64,000 nucleotides of DNA, from assembly GCA_965247975.1 (NCBI GenBank), contig OZ252050.1:3596001-3660000 (forward strand), written 5' to 3'. A program made the translations under genes and the position numbers. Source of the DNA: Taishania sp965247975 (GTDB taxonomy: Bacteria; Bacteroidota; Bacteroidia; Flavobacteriales_D; Crocinitomicaceae). Positions within the stretch are counted from its first letter, which is position 1. The number at the start of each line of letters is the position of its first letter. The notes beneath the pieces are model-generated. The model was not told where the DNA came from, did no database searches, and saw only the letters and a list, made by a program, of their open reading frames with translations. Below, in pieces: positions 17,073-25,552 of the stretch.

Positions 17073-17987
17073 TTACTTTAATATTCGACTTAATTGTCTT
17101 TCACTCTTTAAACCAACTTTATTAGCAACTTCAGCCATGCTGAAATTTGGATTTTTTAGAAGTTCATTGGCTTTTGCTTTGCGCACAATGGTAATATAAT
17201 CAACAACAGTGATTCCCGTTTCTTTCTTAAAATTTCGGGTAAATGTGCGTTCACTCATGCGTGCAATTTCCGCCAAATCAATCAAATGATGTTTCGTTTC
17301 AATATGTTCAAAAATATAATCTTGAACTTTATGAATTCCTGCGTGAATGTGATTTCGATATTTCAAAAACTCACTTTCTTGACTATCATTGCCACTTCTT
17401 CTGCTGTACACAACCAATTCACGAGCCACCAAATGCGCAAAATGACTACCTTTTAACTTTTCAATGATGTGCAAAGTCAAATCAATTCCTGACGCAATTC
17501 CAGCGCTTGTATACAAGTTCTCGTGATCTGTATAAAGAATGTTCTCAATGACTTTGATTTTTGGATATCTTTCCTGCAATTCCTTGGTTTTCTTGAAATG
17601 CGTGGTACAACTTTTCCCATCCAATAAGCCCGATTCTGCAAGCACAAACGCTCCCATACAAATACTGCATACAGAAACGCCTTGCGCGTAACATTGATTT
17701 AACCATTGAAATAGCTTTTTTTCATTTAAAAATTCACTGCTTGTCAAATACGAAAAAGCACTTCCAGCGATTATCAAGAAATCTCCAGTCTTAAATTCCA
17801 CTTCGGTGTAAGGCTTGATTTTCCCAAATGGCAATCCGCTTGTAGTAATCACTTCTTGCTCAATTCCACAATATTCAATCTCAAAATCTGCCTCATAATC
17901 AATGGCTTCGTGAATGGCTTGATCAGGACCTGCCAAATCCAAAATATGTACTTGAGGCAATACCAGAAAAATAAATTTTGTAGTCAT
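17073..17987 (-). CDS. GlxA-family transcriptional regulator (DJ-1/PfpI domain plus AraC HTH)
   Basis: This cytoplasmic regulator of 304 aa has an N-terminal DJ-1/PfpI-like domain (about residues 1-180) and a C-terminal AraC/XylS DNA-binding domain (about 205-304; LAEIARMSERTFTRNFKKET and MAEVANKVGLKSERQLSRIL are its two HTH motifs). The DJ-1 nucleophile elbow reads GVSVCSICMGAFVLAESG and keeps the Cys. The start at 17987 (MTTKFIFLVLPQVH) matches the domain's first strand. A start 13 codons upstream is possible but adds nothing domain-like. Its only close neighbour is the DinB gene, a plausible target in the same operon. The effector is unknown. Confidence 0.9.
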   Translation of the reverse strand: MTTKFIFLVLPQVHILDLAGPDQAIHEAIDYEADFEIEYCGIEQEVITTSGLPFGKIKPYTEVEFKTGDFLIIAGSAFSYLTSSEFLNEKKLFQWLNQCYAQGVSVCSICMGAFVLAESGLLDGKSCTTHFKKTKELQERYPKIKVIENILYTDHENLYTSAGIASGIDLTLHIIEKLKGSHFAHLVARELVVYSRRSGNDSQESEFLKYRNHIHAGIHKVQDYIFEHIETKHHLIDLAEIARMSERTFTRNFKKETGITVVDYITIVRKAKANELLKNPNFSMAEVANKVGLKSERQLSRILK

Positions 17988-18194
17988 AACACCGTTTAAT
18001 GGTGCTAAATTAGGGAGTTTATTCAAACTTCAACTGTCAAGTTTCGGACATATTCAGCCAAAGTATGTGCTTTTTTACATAGATTCAAAGGTTTAATTTG
18101 ACCGAATAGTGAGCATTTAGTTTGTGATAAATTTAAACAGTGCAACTTTAACACTTTTCATTTCGTCTTGATGAAACATGTTTAATTACCAACT

Positions 18195-20738
18195 ATGAAA
18201 AAATTTAAACTACTCATTTTTGCATTCAGCTCCATTTTTATTTCAACCATTGCAAGAGCCCAATATATCACCATACCAAATGGTGGATTTGCAAATTATC
18301 TCCAATACACTTATCCTGGATCAATGAGTGGTAACATGTTGGATACAACGTTTGTTTCAATTACACAAGCAACTACTTTAAATATTCCATTAAGTTATAA
18401 CGTTTCCAATTTGGATGGAATTCAATATTTCGATAATTTAGAAATCCTCACTGTTAATTATCATCCGTTGACTTCAATTCCGTATTTACCTCAAGATTTA
18501 ATTGAACTAAATGCAGCATTTTGCGATTTAACGAACATAACAAATTTCCCGGCGTCGCTTGAAAAAATTGAAATTTCGGCGAACAATTTGTCAAGTTTGC
18601 CCGCTTTGCCAAGTGGATTAATAGAATACATCAGAGCTCAAATGCCAACGTTGCCCGTAGAAACTTCGTTACCTTCAACACTGGAAATTTACAATGTTTC
18701 TCAATGCAATGTTCTTAATTTACCTACTCTTCCTGCAGGCTTACTGAACTTAGGAATCGGCGGAAATTATGGAATAAACATTCCTATTCTTCCCGCAGGA
18801 CTGCAAACGTTAGGAATAGATAATTTAAATTTAACAAGCTTTCCTCCAATTCCAAATTCATTAACCTACTTATGGGCGCTTTCCAACAACTTTTCAAGTT
18901 TAACCTCTTTTCCTCCTAATTTAGAGATTTTATACTTGAATAACTGCCCTAATTTGTCAACGATAGAAAATCTTCCGAACACTTTACAACAGTTACATGC
19001 GCCAAGTTGCAATCTTTCGTATATCGATTATATTCCTAATTCTGTTTTTGTGCTGTATTTACAAGGCAACAATTTGACATCACTTCCTAATATTCCGTTT
19101 TCTTCTACGCAAATTGATCTTCAATCAAACAATCTAACAACGTTGCCTCCTTTACCCTCTGTCATTTATTATTTGTATTTAAGCAACAATCAACTTGCTT
19201 GCCTTCCTTTTTTGCCAACCACTATAGAAGAAATAAATTTGGATAATAATGATTTTACGTGTTTGCCAAACATTCTGCCTGCCATGAGTCCAACATTTCA
19301 AAGTTACCCTTTGTGTGAAATCAATGACCCAATAAATAATCCACTTGGTTGCACGGCTGCTGAAGGTATTGAAGGTTATACTTTTCAAGATTTGAACTCA
19401 AATTGTGTATTTGAGGCATCTGATAATCCAATGAAAAATGTAAAAGTTAAAGTGAATGATAACTCTGGTAATTTTGTTTCCATGGCTTCTACTTATACGA
19501 ATGGTAGGTATTTTTTTCCGCTAAATAATGGTATTTATAACGTTGAAATTGATACGATTAACAAGCCTTACACTTTGGATTGTATCTACCCTGGTTTGGA
19601 CTCAAATGTAATTCTTAGTGCTGTTGAGCCTCTAATTACAGGTGTAAATTTTGGACTCACATGCAAACCTGGATTTGATGTCGGGGTTCAAGCGGTAACA
19701 CCTATTGGTATAGTTTTTCCAGGACAAACCCACACCCTGAACACCATTGTAGGTGATATTTCAAATTTCTATAATTTAAATTGTGCTGACGGAATTTCGG
19801 GAACGGTTACAATCTCAGTTTTAGGTCCAGTTCAATTTCTAAACCCTTCTGTTGGTAGCCTAACTCCAACGATTAGTGGAAATGAGTATGCTTATACTAT
19901 TTCGGATTTTGGATCGATTTCACCAAATTCAGATTTTCGACTTGATTTTCAAACCGATACAACTGCAACTGTTGGAGATCAAATTTGTGTAACAGTAAAT
20001 GTAACACCACTAGCAGGTGACAATCAACCTGGAAACAATAGTTACCAAATGTGTTATGACGTCATCAATTCTTATGACCCAAATAACAAAGTGGTACATC
20101 CAACAAATATATCGCCTAATTTTGACGATTATTTAACCTATACCATTAATTTCCAGAACACTGGAAATGCGCCAGCCTATAACATTCGGTTGGAAGATAC
20201 GCTTTCTGCTTTCATTGATTTGTCCTCTTTTGAAATCATCGATTATTCTCATGACATGCATTATCATTTGTCAAATAACAAGTTGGCCGTTTATTTTCCA
20301 AATATCATGTTGTTGGATTCCACAACATCCGAACCAGAATCTAAGGGGCATGTAACGTATAAAGTAAAACTTTTACCAGGAATAGCGAACGGCAATAGTG
20401 TAGAAAACACTGCCCATATTTTCTTTGACTTCAATCCTCCAATTTCCACAAATACGGCAATTACAACTGTTTCCGAAACCAATTTAAGTACTGAAAATTT
20501 AGGTTTGAAAGCTATTTCTATTTATCCAAACCCTTCTGATGGAATGGTGCGCGTAGCGTCTTCGAGTAAAATCGAAAAACTTGAAGTTTTGGATCAACAA
20601 GGTCGCATTGTCAATTTTTCGTGCAACCAAGATTTCTCAATGCTCGATTTGACGGAACTAAAATCAGGAGTTTATTTTGTTCGGATTACCTTGGCTGAAA
20701 ATCAAGAAATACATCTTAATCGTGTCGTGAAATTATAG
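18195..20738 (+). CDS. Large LRR surface protein with T9SS sorting domain
   Basis: This protein of 847 aa begins with a signal peptide (ending near TIARAQ). Residues about 85-370 hold some thirteen leucine-rich repeats of about 20 residues with the pattern LPxxLxxLxLxxN (LTSLPNIPFSSTQIDLQSN, LTTLPPLP). A SdrD-B-like module follows (GYTFQDLNSNCVFEASDN, about 395-460), then a block of about 270 residues with DUF11/DUF7619-like strands (YTINFQNTGNAPAYNIRLED). The last 75 residues are a T9SS type A sorting domain (IYPNPSDGMVRV ... GVYFVRITL). It should be exported and fixed on the cell surface, perhaps for adhesion. It is a single-gene unit, convergent with the propeller lipoprotein gene 41 bases away. 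Confidence 0.9.
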   Translation: MKKFKLLIFAFSSIFISTIARAQYITIPNGGFANYLQYTYPGSMSGNMLDTTFVSITQATTLNIPLSYNVSNLDGIQYFDNLEILTVNYHPLTSIPYLPQDLIELNAAFCDLTNITNFPASLEKIEISANNLSSLPALPSGLIEYIRAQMPTLPVETSLPSTLEIYNVSQCNVLNLPTLPAGLLNLGIGGNYGINIPILPAGLQTLGIDNLNLTSFPPIPNSLTYLWALSNNFSSLTSFPPNLEILYLNNCPNLSTIENLPNTLQQLHAPSCNLSYIDYIPNSVFVLYLQGNNLTSLPNIPFSSTQIDLQSNNLTTLPPLPSVIYYLYLSNNQLACLPFLPTTIEEINLDNNDFTCLPNILPAMSPTFQSYPLCEINDPINNPLGCTAAEGIEGYTFQDLNSNCVFEASDNPMKNVKVKVNDNSGNFVSMASTYTNGRYFFPLNNGIYNVEIDTINKPYTLDCIYPGLDSNVILSAVEPLITGVNFGLTCKPGFDVGVQAVTPIGIVFPGQTHTLNTIVGDISNFYNLNCADGISGTVTISVLGPVQFLNPSVGSLTPTISGNEYAYTISDFGSISPNSDFRLDFQTDTTATVGDQICVTVNVTPLAGDNQPGNNSYQMCYDVINSYDPNNKVVHPTNISPNFDDYLTYTINFQNTGNAPAYNIRLEDTLSAFIDLSSFEIIDYSHDMHYHLSNNKLAVYFPNIMLLDSTTSEPESKGHVTYKVKLLPGIANGNSVENTAHIFFDFNPPISTNTAITTVSETNLSTENLGLKAISIYPNPSDGMVRVASSSKIEKLEVLDQQGRIVNFSCNQDFSMLDLTELKSGVYFVRITLAENQEIHLNRVVKL

Positions 20739-20779
20739 TTGAATAATTTTGAAATAGAATGGCAGAAGTTCATAAAGGA

Positions 20780-21871
20780 TTAAATTTCAAAGCGTTCAAA
20801 TTTCTGACCGTTAAATTTGAAAACACCTGATTCATTCGTTCCAAGCCAAAGCGTTCCATGCTTGTCTTTGTACATTGAAACCAAATTAACTTTCGATTGA
20901 TCACCATCGATTGGAAAATGTGTTATGTTCGTTCCATCGTATTTGAAAACGCCTTGATCCCAAGTGGTCAGCCAAATTGCTCCGTCGTTGTCTTCTACGA
21001 TGTGGGAATAATAAATTTTTTCGGCACCTAAGAATATTTCGGCATTGCCTATTCCTTCCGATTTCTGGTAAACCAAGCGATCACTTTTGTTGGTTTTATC
21101 GTCGTCGAACATAAATCGTTGAGCGGTATTGCAGATCCAAAATCGTCCTTCTTTATCCTCAAAAATGGAGCGAATTCCGAAACTTCCACCTGCTGGGACG
21201 ATTGTTAAGTCTTTTTCGTACATCCATTTAACAGACTTACCGTCAAAGCGACAGGCTCCAAAAACAGACGTTCCAAACCACATGCTACCAGAACGATCTT
21301 TGTAAATTGTGTAAACTTCATACGGACTGAAAAATGGATTTATTCCTTGATCCATAAATTCGTCTTGTAAATAATGCTTTGGAAATTCTAAACGGTATAA
21401 TTTTTCGCCATCGTAACGATAAGGTCCACGTTCATCTTTTTTTCCCAACATAAAAAACCACATGTCGTTTGGATCTAATTTCCATTCCGTACTTTTTACA
21501 GCCTCTAATTTTGTGATTTTGTTACCATCAAACTTATTGATTCCGTCCAAGGTAGAAAAATACAAATTACCTTCTTTATCCTCCTGAATTTGACGAATTT
21601 GATTGTTTGACACCCCATCTTTGGTGGTATAATTGCGAATCGTTTTCCCATCGTAAACAAAAACACCTTCGCCATCACTTCCAAACCAATAGTTCTGTTT
21701 GCTGTCTTGAAAAACATACCACAATCGTTTGCCTAATTGTTCAACTTGAACACCAAGTTCTTTCTTTTTAGGCACTATTTCATCGCTTGATTTTCGCTGA
21801 CCTGCACAAGAAGTTATACCAAATAGTACGAAGATTAGGATTGGAATTTTTTTGACTATTTTTTGTATCAT
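20780..21871 (-). CDS. Lipoprotein with two-component-regulator propeller repeats
   Basis: This lipoprotein of 363 aa (signal ending GITSC, Cys about 22) is built from repeats of the two-component-regulator propeller, each with the kernel D(K/S)xGxxWFGT and a following FDGxxI strand: DSKQNYWFGSDGEGVFVYDG, DKEGNLYFSTLDGINKFDG, DRSGSMWFGTSVFGACRFDG, DNDGAIWLTTWDQGVFKYDG, DKHGTLWLGTNESGVFKFNG. Six to seven blades are visible. In hybrid sensor kinases such propellers bind sugars. Here no kinase domain follows, so this is a stand-alone binding or structural propeller on the periplasmic side of a membrane. The ligand is unknown. Confidence 0.88.
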   Translation of the reverse strand: MIQKIVKKIPILIFVLFGITSCAGQRKSSDEIVPKKKELGVQVEQLGKRLWYVFQDSKQNYWFGSDGEGVFVYDGKTIRNYTTKDGVSNNQIRQIQEDKEGNLYFSTLDGINKFDGNKITKLEAVKSTEWKLDPNDMWFFMLGKKDERGPYRYDGEKLYRLEFPKHYLQDEFMDQGINPFFSPYEVYTIYKDRSGSMWFGTSVFGACRFDGKSVKWMYEKDLTIVPAGGSFGIRSIFEDKEGRFWICNTAQRFMFDDDKTNKSDRLVYQKSEGIGNAEIFLGAEKIYYSHIVEDNDGAIWLTTWDQGVFKYDGTNITHFPIDGDQSKVNLVSMYKDKHGTLWLGTNESGVFKFNGQKFERFEI

Positions 21872-21978
21872 CTTGGAGTTTTGAGATTCATGTGGATTAC
21901 ATTCTTTTTAAAACGCCAATTTTACCAAACTATTTCAGTTGAAGCAATTGAATAAATTGAGAACGAAAAATATTCTCT

Positions 21979-22956
21979 CTAAAAGACCAAAAACAATGAA
22001 AGCACCAACAATTGCACCAGCATAATTACAAGCCCGAAAGTGATTCCTTTTTTGCCTGAGGTAATTAATTTCATGAAACTTACTTTTAATCCAATCGCTG
22101 CCATGGCGACCGTTAACACCACTTTTCCAAAATATTCCATCCATTCCAGAACGATTTCCGGTAATTGAACAAACGATACAAAAATTGAAATGATAAAAAA
22201 TCCAATCAAGTACCAAGGAAGAATAAAATGCTCTTTCCACGACTTGGCATTTTTTCGATTCACCATGTAATTGAAGAAAATAAGTCCTGGTGAAAGCAAG
22301 GCCACACGAGCTAACTTAATTGTAAGTGACATTTCACCTACTTCATCGCTGACAGCATAACCCGCACCGACAACATTTCCAACAGAATGTAAAGATCCAC
22401 CAACAAGCAAAGCTGCATCCGAATCACTAATCGAAAAATAAGAAATGATGATAGGAAACGCAATCATTCCCAAAGAACCAATTAGATTCACCACCGACAT
22501 GGAAACCGCTACATCTTCGGAATTTTTAGAATCAGAAACAGTTGGAGCCAACGCAGCAATAGCAGATGAGCCGCAAATTGCAGTTCCAAATCCAATCAAA
22601 TAACCGGTTGAACCGGGGCACTTAAACCATTTTGATAAATAATAAGTGGCTATCAAAAGTGTAAAAACAGTCACAAAAATTGAAATAAAGCTCAAAGAAC
22701 CAAGCGCAACGATGCTCGTGTAGTTGATGCTAAATGCCAAGAAAATAATTGACAATTCAAGAAATTTTGTACCTGTAAATGAAATTCCATCTTGAAAAGA
22801 AGACGGAAGCTTAATAACATTACTAATTAAAACTCCTAAAATCAACGCGATAATGACACTATTCAAAGAACTAGGTGTAAACTTTGAAAGCACAATTGCC
22901 AACACTCCAATAATTGTTGCTAACGCAAATCCTGAAAGTTTCTTTTGATCGAACAT
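21979..22956 (-). CDS. YeiH-family inner-membrane transporter (UPF0324)
   Basis: This polytopic membrane protein of 325 aa has about ten predicted helices. It belongs to the YeiH/UPF0324 family, members of which are annotated as putative sulfate or sulfonate exporters. Family landmarks include GYLIGFGTAICGSSAIAALAP, LVGGSLHSVGNVVGAGYAVS and LTVAMAAIGLKVSFMKL. Its length is usual for the family. A TATCTTTG box on the - strand (22983-22990) lies 26 bases upstream. It is alone in its unit. The transport substrate is not proven for the family. Confidence 0.9.
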   Translation of the reverse strand: MFDQKKLSGFALATIIGVLAIVLSKFTPSSLNSVIIALILGVLISNVIKLPSSFQDGISFTGTKFLELSIIFLAFSINYTSIVALGSLSFISIFVTVFTLLIATYYLSKWFKCPGSTGYLIGFGTAICGSSAIAALAPTVSDSKNSEDVAVSMSVVNLIGSLGMIAFPIIISYFSISDSDAALLVGGSLHSVGNVVGAGYAVSDEVGEMSLTIKLARVALLSPGLIFFNYMVNRKNAKSWKEHFILPWYLIGFFIISIFVSFVQLPEIVLEWMEYFGKVVLTVAMAAIGLKVSFMKLITSGKKGITFGLVIMLVQLLVLSLFLVF

Positions 22957-22982
22957 GTTATTTCTATGCTATGAAATTAAAA

Positions 22983-23013
22983 CAAAGATACTTTTCAAAT
23001 TGAAATGACTATG
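22983..23013 (-). promoter_or_regulatory. Candidate promoter of the YeiH gene
   Basis: On the - strand a TATCTTTG box (22983-22990) has a TTG about 23 bases upstream (near 23013), fitting the Bacteroidota -33/-7 layout at the wide end of the spacing range. Confidence 0.5.
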
Positions 23014-23072
23014 CAACTTGAGTTACAGACTTACACAGGAGTGCTTTTTCATGATTAACTTAAAATGGAAAT

Positions 23073-23239
23073 AAACTTTGCGCCCTCTGCGCTCTCCGCG
23101 GCAAAAAAAGTCTGAATCAATGACTCAAACCGTAAAAATTCAATACAAACTTTGCGCTCTCCGCGCCCTCTGCGGTAAAAAAGTGTGATTCAACACACAC
23201 CGTGAAAACTCTGCGCTCCTAGCGCCCTCCGCGGTGAAA
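23073..23239. repeat. Three diverged copies of a G+C-rich intergenic repeat
   Basis: Three copies of a 35-bp motif, roughly aactttgcgc-tctccgcg-ccctctgcggtaaaaaa, lie at 23073-23109, 23147-23182 and 23206-23239. They are far richer in G+C than the surrounding DNA. The spacers also look alike (tgaatcaa/tgattcaa and aaccgt/caccgt). No ORF or hairpin explains them. Similar 'tttgcgctctgcggt' words are scattered in other bacterial genomes as non-coding repeats. The rest of 22957-23290 is featureless. Confidence 0.7.
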
Positions 23240-23290
23240 TTGAATCTTAGATATGGACAAAAAAAAGGGGAAACTTTCGCTTCCCCTCTG

Positions 23291-23363
23291 TGGTGCCTCC
23301 AGGAATCGAACCAGGGACACATAGATTTTCAGTCTATTGCTCTACCAACTGAGCTAAGGCACC
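23291..23363 (-). tRNA. tRNA-Phe (GAA anticodon)
   Basis: On the - strand the molecule folds as a full cloverleaf of 73 nt: acceptor GGTGCCT/AGGCACC, D-arm TAGCTCAGTTGGTAGAGCA, anticodon arm ATAGA-CTGAAAA-TCTAT with GAA, and a T-arm with GGTTCGAATCC. The discriminator base is A. The CCA tail is not coded in the DNA (CAG follows the discriminator... the next bases are CAG), so it must be added after transcription. Confidence 0.97.
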
Positions 23364-23444
23364 ATCCTTAAATTGTGGGGGCAAAGATAATATTAAATTC
23401 TAAATTCCAAACAAAGGATTTTATTTTTTTCAATTTTTTGCACC

Positions 23445-23452
23445 TATCTTTG
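23445..23452 (+). promoter_or_regulatory. Candidate -7 box TATCTTTG right before coaX
   Basis: The box ends only five bases before the coaX ATG, so a transcript starting at the usual distance would begin at or next to the start codon (leaderless). Confidence 0.5.
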
Positions 23453-23457
23453 TCGCC

Positions 23458-24192
23458 ATGGGAAATGAAAATCAACATGTGGTTATTGATGCCGGCAACA
23501 CTTTTGTGAAAATTGCTCATTTCATCGATGGTCAATTGTCAGATATTCAACGCATTGAAACAATGTCATTTTTATCCAATCCAACTTTCGAACATCCACA
23601 AAAATCGTTGAAAGGAATTATTTCGTCGGTATTAAATAATGAAAGTACCAATCAATTACATGCATTTTTTCCAAAAACAGTCATTTTAACGACTCAATTC
23701 AAGTTACCCATTGAATTAAAATACGACACACCTCATACTTTAGGAATCGATCGGATTTGTAATGCCGTTTCTATGTGGACCAAAAATCCAAAGAAAGGGA
23801 GTGTTTCCATTGACATCGGTTCTTGCATAAAATTCGATTTTGTTGATAAAAATGGCGCTTATCAAGGTGGTTCCATTTCACCTGGACTCAAAATGAGGTA
23901 TAAATCCATGAATGACTATACTGCAAACCTTCCACTTATCAACGAAACAACAGTTCCTTCGATCATTGGCAAGTCGACCATTGGTTCGATGCATGCTGGT
24001 GTAATCCTTGGAATGCACGCTGAAATATTTGGATTTATTCAACGTTATTTAGAAATTGATAAGGACTTAACGTTTTTTATGACAGGTGGCGACGCAAAAT
24101 ACTTTGATTTCCATTCAAAAAATAACATCTTTGCAATCGAAAATTTGACCTTGGAAGGTCTTTACCAAATATTTTTGTTTAATGATCAATAA
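23458..24192 (+). CDS. coaX: Type III pantothenate kinase
   Basis: CoaX phosphorylates pantothenate in the first step of coenzyme A synthesis. At 244 aa it is of normal size. The N-terminal phosphate-binding motif is VIDAGNTFVKIAHF. The middle motif LGIDRICNAV carries the conserved Asp-Arg, and the third motif SVSIDIGSCIKFDFVD matches the usual IDxGTAxTxD block, with Ser-Cys in place of the more common Thr-Ala. GGSISPGLKMRYKSM follows as expected. It overlaps the next gene by 11 bases and starts an operon that ends with lptC. The ATG sits five bases after a TATCTTTG box. panC and panD of the same pathway also lie in this window. Confidence 0.93.
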   Translation: MGNENQHVVIDAGNTFVKIAHFIDGQLSDIQRIETMSFLSNPTFEHPQKSLKGIISSVLNNESTNQLHAFFPKTVILTTQFKLPIELKYDTPHTLGIDRICNAVSMWTKNPKKGSVSIDIGSCIKFDFVDKNGAYQGGSISPGLKMRYKSMNDYTANLPLINETTVPSIIGKSTIGSMHAGVILGMHAEIFGFIQRYLEIDKDLTFFMTGGDAKYFDFHSKNNIFAIENLTLEGLYQIFLFNDQ

Positions 24193-25531
24193 AATCATCG
24201 CAACAACACTTCTAGCAATAAGCACTGTAACTTACGGTCAAAACACCGCTACACCATACAGTTCTTATGGTTTGGGAGAACGAGGAGGTATTGATCAAGC
24301 TGTGTTTTCAGGACTGGGAAATAATACAGTGAACTTCATTTCTTCAAATGTACTCAATCATTACAATCCTGCTAGTTACAGCTACCTAAAACCTCAGTTC
24401 CCTCTTTTTTCTTTGGGGGTTTCTTCAAGATTCTCGACGTTTGAATCTGCTGGCACAACTCAAAAAAACAACAAAACATCTTTGAACGAAATGGCCTTAG
24501 GAATGTCACTTGCAAAACGTTTTGGCTTTGCTTTTGGTCTCACTCCTTACTCTAAACGAGGTTATTCTTTCACCCAAAAATTCGCGCTTGGAGCTGATTC
24601 TGTGCGACATGATTATCTCGGAAGCGGAGATATCAATCGCTTTTTTGGTGGAATTTCAGGAAAAATATTGAACTACGATTCTTTGACTTGGTCGGTTGGT
24701 GCTAATTTCAGTGCTTTATTTGGTACCATTCGCAATGAACGAAGAGCTTATTTGATCAACACAACATCCACGGCCGGTGGAGTCGATTACAAAACCACTC
24801 GGTTAAAAGCGTTTCATTATGAAATAGGTACTGTTCTAACAAAACAATTTAAAAAAGGTCACTCGTTGGCACTTGCAGGAACCTTCGAACCCTTGCAGGA
24901 ATTAACGGCTTACCAAAATAATCAGCTTTTCTTTACGACCACATCCATTGATAATCCTAACGGATATGATACCCTTCAAGAAACGGGCGAATTTAAGGGC
25001 AAAATTACATTGGCTCCAACATATACCATTGGCTTTGACTACACCTATGCATTTAATGATTCGGTTAAAAATCGTGTGCGCAAATCAGAAATAAAAGTGC
25101 TTGGAAGCTATTCAAGCACTTCATGGTCGCAATATGAAACACGATTCAATGACACAACTACAAATTTCGGATATCCTGATGCCAGTAGCATTCATTTCGG
25201 AATTCAATATTGTCCACAAACCGATATTAATGCTGCCATCAAACCAACTGTCTTTGAACGAATGAGTTACCGCATTGGTTTCTACAATAAAACATTACCA
25301 TATCAATTTAATAATGTACAATTAACAGAGTTTGGCACGTCGTTTGGATTAGGACTTCCGATCTTAACAGAGAAAAAAATGCAATCGTCCATCCAATTAG
25401 GAATTACCTACGGAAAGCGAGGCACAAGTGAAGTTGGATCACTAAACGAAACATTTTTAGGGCTTAATCTTGGATTGATTATCTCACCAAGTGAAAGCGA
25501 CAAATGGTTCACAAAACGTAAATTAGATTAA
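24182..25531 (+). CDS. Outer-membrane beta-barrel protein, function unknown
   Basis: This 449-aa protein has a signal peptide (ending near TVTYGQ) and then strand-rich sequence with alternating aromatic residues: YSSYGLGERGG, AFGLTPYSKRGYSF, TYTIGFDYTYAFND, FGLGLPI. It resembles the FadL/PorV-type barrel group found in Bacteroidota, in particular the NTATPYSSYGLGE opening seen in proteins encoded next to coaX. The start overlaps coaX by 11 bases and the next gene follows by 21, so it is tightly linked to the operon leading to lptC. An envelope-building role is suggested by this context only. Confidence 0.75.
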   Translation: MINKIIATTLLAISTVTYGQNTATPYSSYGLGERGGIDQAVFSGLGNNTVNFISSNVLNHYNPASYSYLKPQFPLFSLGVSSRFSTFESAGTTQKNNKTSLNEMALGMSLAKRFGFAFGLTPYSKRGYSFTQKFALGADSVRHDYLGSGDINRFFGGISGKILNYDSLTWSVGANFSALFGTIRNERRAYLINTTSTAGGVDYKTTRLKAFHYEIGTVLTKQFKKGHSLALAGTFEPLQELTAYQNNQLFFTTTSIDNPNGYDTLQETGEFKGKITLAPTYTIGFDYTYAFNDSVKNRVRKSEIKVLGSYSSTSWSQYETRFNDTTTNFGYPDASSIHFGIQYCPQTDINAAIKPTVFERMSYRIGFYNKTLPYQFNNVQLTEFGTSFGLGLPILTEKKMQSSIQLGITYGKRGTSEVGSLNETFLGLNLGLIISPSESDKWFTKRKLD

Positions 25532-25552
25532 AAAGTTAAAACAATAAACAAA

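Noticed and set aside
23291..23363. Attachment site for an integrated element at the tRNA gene
   Set aside because: No integrase, and no repeat of the tRNA 3' end was found in the neighbouring sequence.
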